NCBI GenBank assembly: GCA_904420265.1
Contig: CAJFUU010000069.1
Span: forward strand, 1-9,851
Direction of reading: 5' to 3'
Source of the DNA: an uncultured Clostridia bacterium
GTDB taxonomy: Bacteria > Bacillota > Clostridia > Christensenellales > Aristaeellaceae
DNA length: 9,851 nt
Shown here: piece after piece, positions 6,755 to 9,851 of the stretch
Layout of the letters: each line of letters opens with the position of its first letter
How positions within the stretch are numbered: the first letter of the stretch is position 1
Program-made: the position numbers and the translations under genes
The notes under the pieces: model-generated
What the model was told of the DNA's origin: nothing
What the model saw: the letters and a program-made list of their open reading frames with translations, nothing else
Databases searched by the model: none

Positions 6755-7277
6755 CGCGCTGCGCACTTTCCACCGCGCGAAGATGCTTTCGCGCAACAAA
6801 CTTGGCATTCTCTCACGCATTGTCCACATGCGTGAGAATCTTTCTTTCTCATTCGGGAAGTGCAGAATCCTTGCATTTCGAACGCCATTTTAATCGCTCA
6901 TTCAGGCATTCCTTTCCCGACGCGCTGCGCACTTTCCTCCGCGCAAAGATGCTTCCGCGCAGCAAAGTTGACATCCTCTCTCGCCCTGCCCACATGCATG
7001 AGAATCTCTCCTTCTCATTCGGGAAGTGCAGAATCCTTGCATTTCGAACGCCATTTTAATCGCTCATTCAGGCATTCTTTTCCCGCCGCGCTGCGTACTT
7101 TCCACCGCGCGAAGATTCTTCCGCGCAGCAAAGTTGGCATTCTCTCACGCATTGTCCACATGCGTGAGAATCTCTCCTTCTCATTCGGGAAGTGCAAAAC
7201 TCTCTCGCATTTAGAACGCCATTTTAATCGCTCATTCAGGCATTCTTTTCCCGCCGCGCTGCGTACTTTCCACCGCA
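6755..7277. repeat. Tandem array of about 166-bp units (three full, one partial)
   Basis: Units begin with CGCGCTGCG at 6755, 6921, 7087 and 7255, giving periods of 166, 166 and 168 bp. The fourth is cut off after CCACCGC at about 7277. Each unit carries, in order, a CTTTCCACCGCGC-AAGAT-GCGC block, CAAA-TTG-CAT, a central inverted repeat, CTCATTCGGGAAGTGCA, and CGCCATTTTAATCGCTCATTCAGGCATTC. Units are alike over their whole length with scattered substitutions, and the last has a 2-base insertion. Because 166 is not a multiple of 3, open frames through the array change from unit to unit, so it is not coding. There are no unique spacers, so it is not CRISPR. The units lie between two converging operon terminators. 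Confidence 0.9.
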
Positions 7278-7618
7278 GCGGGTTATGTGGCTTATCGTGC
7301 GTGGCTTTTGCATTTGCTTTCATTGTAGCGCCACATACGCTTCTCCAACTGTCATGGCCGTGTCGTCCTCCTTGCGCCCGCCATCGCGCTGCTTTTTACT
7401 TGCTTTTCTTTCAATATTCCAGTATTTTGCTTGCATCCAAAATGGCTTTTGACCGCATTTTTGTATTCAGACGGGTACTCTTCCATCATGCGAAGTAGTC
7501 CTTGGCCCAAATGTGGCGTGCCGTTTTCCCTCCGAGTTCAGCTATATGGCGGCGTTGTCCCGCAATTTGAAAAGCCAGTGCTCCACGCTGGTTGTATTTT
7601 GCCTCTGCAGCACAGAAT
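7278..7618. other. Intergenic stretch with a possible decayed minus-strand coding remnant
   Basis: No convincing intact gene is present. The composition is more AT-rich than in the flanking genes. On the minus strand a 45-codon frame from ATG at 7489 to a stop at 7352 begins MMEEYPSEYKNAVKSHFG, which looks protein-like. A different frame becomes plausible further on (DGGRKEDDTAMTVGEAYVAL, ending near 7320), as if a frameshift separated the two. The start has no good ribosome binding site. I do not recognise a family; it may be a remnant or chance. Confidence 0.3.
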
Positions 7619-7667
7619 AAAAAACGCCCGCAACGCGCCCCCCATCTGGGGCCGACGCGCGCGGGCG
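7619..7667 (-). terminator. Terminator of the azlC-azlD-nim operon
   Basis: On the minus strand CGCCCGC (7667-7661) pairs with GCGGGCG (7631-7625). Inside it, CGCG pairs with CGCG and CCCC pairs with GGGG, giving a long interrupted GC-rich hairpin, followed by six T residues (7624-7619) and ATT. It lies 41 bases after the stop of the nim-like gene. Confidence 0.85.
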
Positions 7668-7708
7668 CAACCGCTGCAATTTTCCCTCAGCCGCAAAAGC
7701 CGTATTCC

Positions 7709-8218
7709 CTAACGGCCTTCGCCCGCCTTCTGCTGCCTGCGCGCAAGTTTAACGGCCTGTTTTCCGCTCATGTGCTCAATAACCATCTCCAGCATGCACA
7801 GAGGTTTCCACTCCCGCTCAATGGCCCGCGCGCGGTTATCGACGTTATCGTCCGGAGCGTATTTGACGGCCAGGCGCTCAATGGCGGCGCGCTTCGCCGC
7901 ATCATCTTCGAGCACGCGGATGCGGCCGAAGGCGATGACGCTGCGAAAATACGTGGTATACTTTTCAGGGATGACCTGATCCTGGTCGATTACACAGAAG
8001 GACGCCTTATCGCTGCGCGCAATGGCGTCGATTTTATGCCCGCTGCGGGCGCAATGAAAGTAGAGTTTGCCGTCGTGATACACATAGCTGATGGGCACGG
8101 CGTAGGGGTAACCCTCGTCGCCGCTCAGGGCCAATACGCCGCTCGTGCCCCGCTCCAAAATTTCCACGCACGCCGCCGCCGGCAGCGCTTGGCCTTTCCT
8201 GCGCATCTCACGAAACAT
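7709..8218 (-). CDS. Nim-like pyridoxamine 5'-phosphate oxidase family flavoprotein
   Basis: This is a 169-residue protein of the split beta-barrel flavin-binding fold, closest in pattern to the NimA-like group annotated as 5-nitroimidazole resistance or PNPOx-related. Recognisable segments are MFREMRRKGQ at the N terminus, GVLALSGDEGYPYAVPISYVY (about 27-47), HDGKLYFHCARSGHKID with H61 and K62 (about 48-64), and SFCVIDQDQVIPEKYTTYFRSVIAFG (about 73-98). Flavin or similar cofactor binding is family knowledge; actual nitroreductase activity or drug resistance is not shown by sequence, as most family members have unknown substrates. Two in-frame ATGs are possible: that at 8224 is only 1 base from GGAGG, that at 8218 is 7 bases away, so 8218 is preferred. 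The gene begins 29 bases after azlD and is last in the operon, before the terminator at 7619-7667. Confidence 0.9.
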   Translation of the reverse strand: MFREMRRKGQALPAAACVEILERGTSGVLALSGDEGYPYAVPISYVYHDGKLYFHCARSGHKIDAIARSDKASFCVIDQDQVIPEKYTTYFRSVIAFGRIRVLEDDAAKRAAIERLAVKYAPDDNVDNRARAIEREWKPLCMLEMVIEHMSGKQAVKLARRQQKAGEGR

Positions 8219-8247
8219 TGCCATTCCTCCCCCTGTCAGCATCGCCT

Positions 8248-8571
8248 TTATAGGATAGGAAACACCGTGCGAATGAGCGCCATATAGCATGCCGTGCCCG
8301 CCGCGATGCTCAAAAGCGTATTGCGCTTCCAGAGATGCACAAGCGCCGTCACCGCCACGCCAATCAGTTCCGCCATCCCGAAGGGATAAGCGCTCATATC
8401 TATGCCCTTCAAGCAATATACCACCAACGCCGCCATAATCGCCGGCGGCAGCACGCGGCCCAGATACACCACCACGCGCGGCAGCGGCCGCTTGCCAAAT
8501 ACCGCAAACGGCAGAAAGCGCACCGCCATCGTCACCAGCGCCGTCACGGCAATAATACACACAGCGTTCAT
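8248..8571 (-). CDS. azlD: AzlD family branched-chain amino acid exporter small subunit
   Basis: This is a 107-residue integral membrane protein, the normal AzlD size, with about four hydrophobic helices. It contains the family-like RFLPFAVFGKRPLPRVVVYLGRVLPPAIMAALVVYCL region (about residues 18-54), where the RxLPF and LPPAIMAALV motifs are characteristic. AzlD works with AzlC as a two-component exporter; Bacillus AzlCD exports branched-chain amino acids and confers azaleucine resistance, and corynebacterial BrnFE is related. The actual substrate here is inferred. The ATG at 8571 overlaps the azlC stop in an ATGA junction and has GGAGG 7 bases upstream, so translation is coupled, as expected for two subunits of one complex. 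Confidence 0.93.
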   Translation of the reverse strand: MNAVCIIAVTALVTMAVRFLPFAVFGKRPLPRVVVYLGRVLPPAIMAALVVYCLKGIDMSAYPFGMAELIGVAVTALVHLWKRNTLLSIAAGTACYMALIRTVFPIL

Positions 8572-9251
8572 GCCTTTTCCTCCAATCTGCCGCGCAGGGC
8601 GACCAGTATGGCCACCGCCGCAATCAGGGCGATAAGCAGGAAATTGTCCGGCCCGAACAGCAACAGCGCAATAACCGCGCAAACAAGCCCAATCAACGCC
8701 GGCACATGCGAGGGGAACTGCTTCCACTGATCGACAAAAATCACCACAAACAGCGCGGTCATGGAAAAATCTATGCCCGTCAAATCCACGGGAATGGCCT
8801 GGCCCAGCGCCGCGCCCAGCACCGAACCGATCACCCAGTAGGCATGATCCAGCAAAGACGCGTAAAAAGCGCAGTCGTTCCAATCCAGCCCCTCCGGCGG
8901 ATCCATGGAGCAGAGCACGCTATAGGTCTCGTCCGTCAGGGAAAAGACCATATAGGGAAAGCGCCGGCCCATGCCGCGGTACTTTTCTATAAAGCCGAGG
9001 CCGTAAAATATGTGGCGGGCGTTGACGAGAAAGGTCGTTACCGCCACGGTATACAGGGGGGCGCCCGCCGCCAGGAGAGAAACCATTACAAATTGCATGG
9101 AGCCTGCATAGACAAACAGGCTGGACGCCAAAGCCCACAAAGGCCCGTACCCCTCCTCATTGAGCAATATGCCAAACGCCATGCCAAGGAATATGTAACC
9201 GCAGGCGACGGGGGCCGTTCGCCTGAGCGCATAAGCGATTTCTCTGCGCAA
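8568..9251 (-). CDS. azlC: AzlC family branched-chain amino acid exporter large subunit
   Basis: This is a 227-residue inner-membrane protein if started at TTG 9251 (232 from ATG 9266). Family segments are PVACGYIFLGMAFGILL (about 14-30), FVYAGSMQFV (46-55), FLVNARHIFYGLGF (74-87), SLTDETYSVL (104-113) and DFSMTALFVV (161-170), followed by two or more hydrophobic helices to the C terminus. With AzlD it forms an exporter for branched-chain amino acids or analogues, driven by the ion gradient according to what is known of the family. TTG is preferred because GGAGG lies 8 bases upstream of it, whereas the ATG at 9266 has no ribosome binding site and coincides with the predicted transcription start. 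Open frame further upstream crosses the 137-bp repeat array and is not real coding. No AsnC/Lrp-type regulator gene is visible nearby. Confidence 0.92.
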   Translation of the reverse strand: MRREIAYALRRTAPVACGYIFLGMAFGILLNEEGYGPLWALASSLFVYAGSMQFVMVSLLAAGAPLYTVAVTTFLVNARHIFYGLGFIEKYRGMGRRFPYMVFSLTDETYSVLCSMDPPEGLDWNDCAFYASLLDHAYWVIGSVLGAALGQAIPVDLTGIDFSMTALFVVIFVDQWKQFPSHVPALIGLVCAVIALLLFGPDNFLLIALIAAVAILVALRGRLEEKA

Positions 9252-9259
9252 TATGACCG

Positions 9260-9264
9260 CCTCC
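9260..9264 (-). promoter_or_regulatory. Ribosome binding site for azlC
   Basis: GGAGG on the minus strand lies 8 bases before TTG at 9251. It sits inside what would be codons 1-2 of the alternative ATG start at 9266, so it favours the shorter protein. Confidence 0.65.
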
Positions 9265-9273
9265 ATGGGTATT

Positions 9274-9302
9274 ATTCTATCATGAAAAAATATGCGTTTC
9301 AA
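9274..9302 (-). promoter_or_regulatory. Sigma-A promoter of the azlC-azlD-nim operon
   Basis: On the minus strand TTGAAA (9302-9297), a 17-base spacer, then TAGAAT (9279-9274). Transcription should begin near 9267, leaving a very short leader of about 16 bases before the TTG start. Confidence 0.8.
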
Positions 9303-9423
9303 GCAAAGTTTGGGTTGCAACACGGGCGGTTGAAGGCGGCGGGAAAATATGGTATAACCGCGGCAAGGCGCGGGGATATGCGAACGCCGTTGTGGGCGAT
9401 CGCCCGGAATGGGCGTGGGATTA
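9303..9423. other. Intergenic segment between azlC promoter and the 137-bp array
   Basis: No gene is supported here. On the plus strand it contains a promoter-like TTGAAG (9330-9335), 17-base spacer, TATAAC (9353-9358). Downstream of it one plus-strand frame reads YANAVVGDRPEWAWDYAREA at about 9377-9436, coding-like in composition, but it runs into the tandem array and has no start with a ribosome binding site. Confidence 0.45.
9330..9358 (+). promoter_or_regulatory. Candidate plus-strand promoter facing the 137-bp array
   Basis: TTGAAG-17-TATAAC matches sigma-A consensus at 5 of 6 positions in the -10 and 4 of 6 in the -35. It would transcribe into the array at 9424 onward. There is no gene to support it. 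Confidence 0.4.
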
Positions 9424-9851
9424 TGCGCGCGAAGCGGAGCGCATCGCCGCCATTCCCGGGGATAACTTCGTTTCCATCCGCCAACACCGGCTGGCCCGCC
9501 GTGCCGACGCTGGCCGCCAAGCCCCCGCCGGCATACTGCCCGCAGCGCGCGGCATCGCCGCCGTAACCTTTGCATCGCCGCGTTTGCCGACCTCGGGGAT
9601 AACTTCGTTTCCATCCGCCAACACCGGCTCGCCCGGCGTGCCGACGCTGGCCGCCAACCCCCCGCCGGCATACTGCCCGTAGCGCGCGGCATCGCCGCCG
9701 TAACCTTTGCAACGCCGCGTTTGCCGCCTTCGGGGATAACTGCGTCCATCCGCCAACACCGGCTCGCCCGGCGTGCCAGGTCTGGCCGCCAAGCCCCCGC
9801 CGGCATACTGCCCGCAGCGCGCGGCATCGCCGCCGTAACCTTTGCATCGCC
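9424..9851. repeat. GC-rich tandem array, 137-bp period, running off the window
   Basis: Anchored on GGGGATAAC, units start at 9458, 9595 and 9732, an exact 137-bp period; the third is incomplete at the window edge. A short partial unit at about 9424-9457 precedes them. Each unit holds CCATCCGCCAACACCGGCT, a GTGCC-CTGGCCGCCAA block, CCCCCGCCGGCATACTGCCC, and CGCGCGGCATCGCCGCCGTAACCTTTGCA. The third unit has a 3-base deletion after GGGGATAAC and a few changes after GTGCC. The units are nearly identical otherwise. All frames are open on the minus strand because the sequence is GC-rich, but 137 is not a multiple of 3, so the frame changes in each unit. It is unrelated in sequence to the 166-bp array and has no spacers. 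Confidence 0.9.

Noticed and set aside
6488..7277. CRISPR array
   Set aside because: The whole 166-bp unit repeats, with no short repeat plus unique spacers, and no cas genes are present.
7015..7323. A minus-strand 102-codon frame that contains a repeated peptide segment
   Set aside because: The repeated peptide arises because the 168-bp step between the last two units keeps frame; the 166-bp steps do not, so it is not a maintained protein repeat.
6860..7498. A 212-codon plus-strand open frame with internal similarity across the 166-bp array
   Set aside because: The same DNA unit is translated in different frames in successive copies, there is no ribosome binding site, and the frame depends on a lack of stops.
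9252..9827. A long N-terminal extension of AzlC through the repeat array
   Set aside because: The repeat period is not a multiple of 3, so each unit is read in another frame; the azlC promoter at 9274-9302 lies inside the extension.

Overview
The window looks like chromosomal DNA from a GC-rich member of the Clostridia (Bacillota), plausibly an uncultured gut or environmental lineage. The grounds are strong AGGAGG-type ribosome binding sites, two likely TTG starts, sigma-A type promoters, intrinsic terminators, and gene families common in Clostridia: a NifS-ThiI pair, a UPF0237-UPF0210 pair, AzlCD and a DUF6106-like protein. No protein here fixes a genus. Most of the sequence is ordinary housekeeping or accessory genes. 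The unusual parts are two unrelated intergenic tandem-repeat arrays.

Layout. (1) Positions 1-2655, minus strand, hold a three-gene operon in the order small membrane protein (DUF6106-like), cysteine desulfurase, ThiI. Its extended -10 promoter is at 2682-2709, and thiI runs off the left edge of the window. (2) A divergent promoter region lies at about 2682-2776. From it a plus-strand gene for a zinc-ribbon, single-pass membrane protein (2808-4193) runs rightward to a strong hairpin terminator at 4197-4244. (3) A small Cys-rich zinc-ribbon protein is at 4310-4558. (4) A two-gene operon at 4789-6434 holds a UPF0237 ACT-domain protein and a UPF0210 (DUF711) protein, ended by a terminator at 6481-6515. 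(5) An intergenic region of about 1.2 kb (6516-7708) is filled mainly by a tandem array of about 166-bp units. The first, degenerate unit contains the terminator of the UPF0210 gene, so the array seems to be built from that terminator region. (6) A minus-strand operon azlC-azlD-nim-like flavoprotein (9251 down to 7709) has a promoter at 9274-9302 and a terminator at 7619-7667. (7) From about 9424 to the right edge lies a second, unrelated GC-rich tandem array with a 137-bp period; it continues past the window.

How the genes work together. Cysteine desulfurase and ThiI form a sulfur relay: persulfide made from cysteine on the desulfurase is passed to ThiI, which makes 4-thiouridine in tRNA and may feed thiamine thiazole synthesis. 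AzlC and AzlD are the two subunits of a branched-chain amino acid exporter; the Nim-like flavin-binding protein is co-transcribed with them for an unknown reason. The ACT protein is probably a small-molecule sensor partnered with the UPF0210 protein.

The periods of both arrays (166/168 and 137 bp) are not multiples of three, so any reading frame through them changes from unit to unit. I treat both as non-coding. Neither has the repeat-spacer form of CRISPR. They are the best candidates here for something undescribed, but the sequence alone does not show a function.
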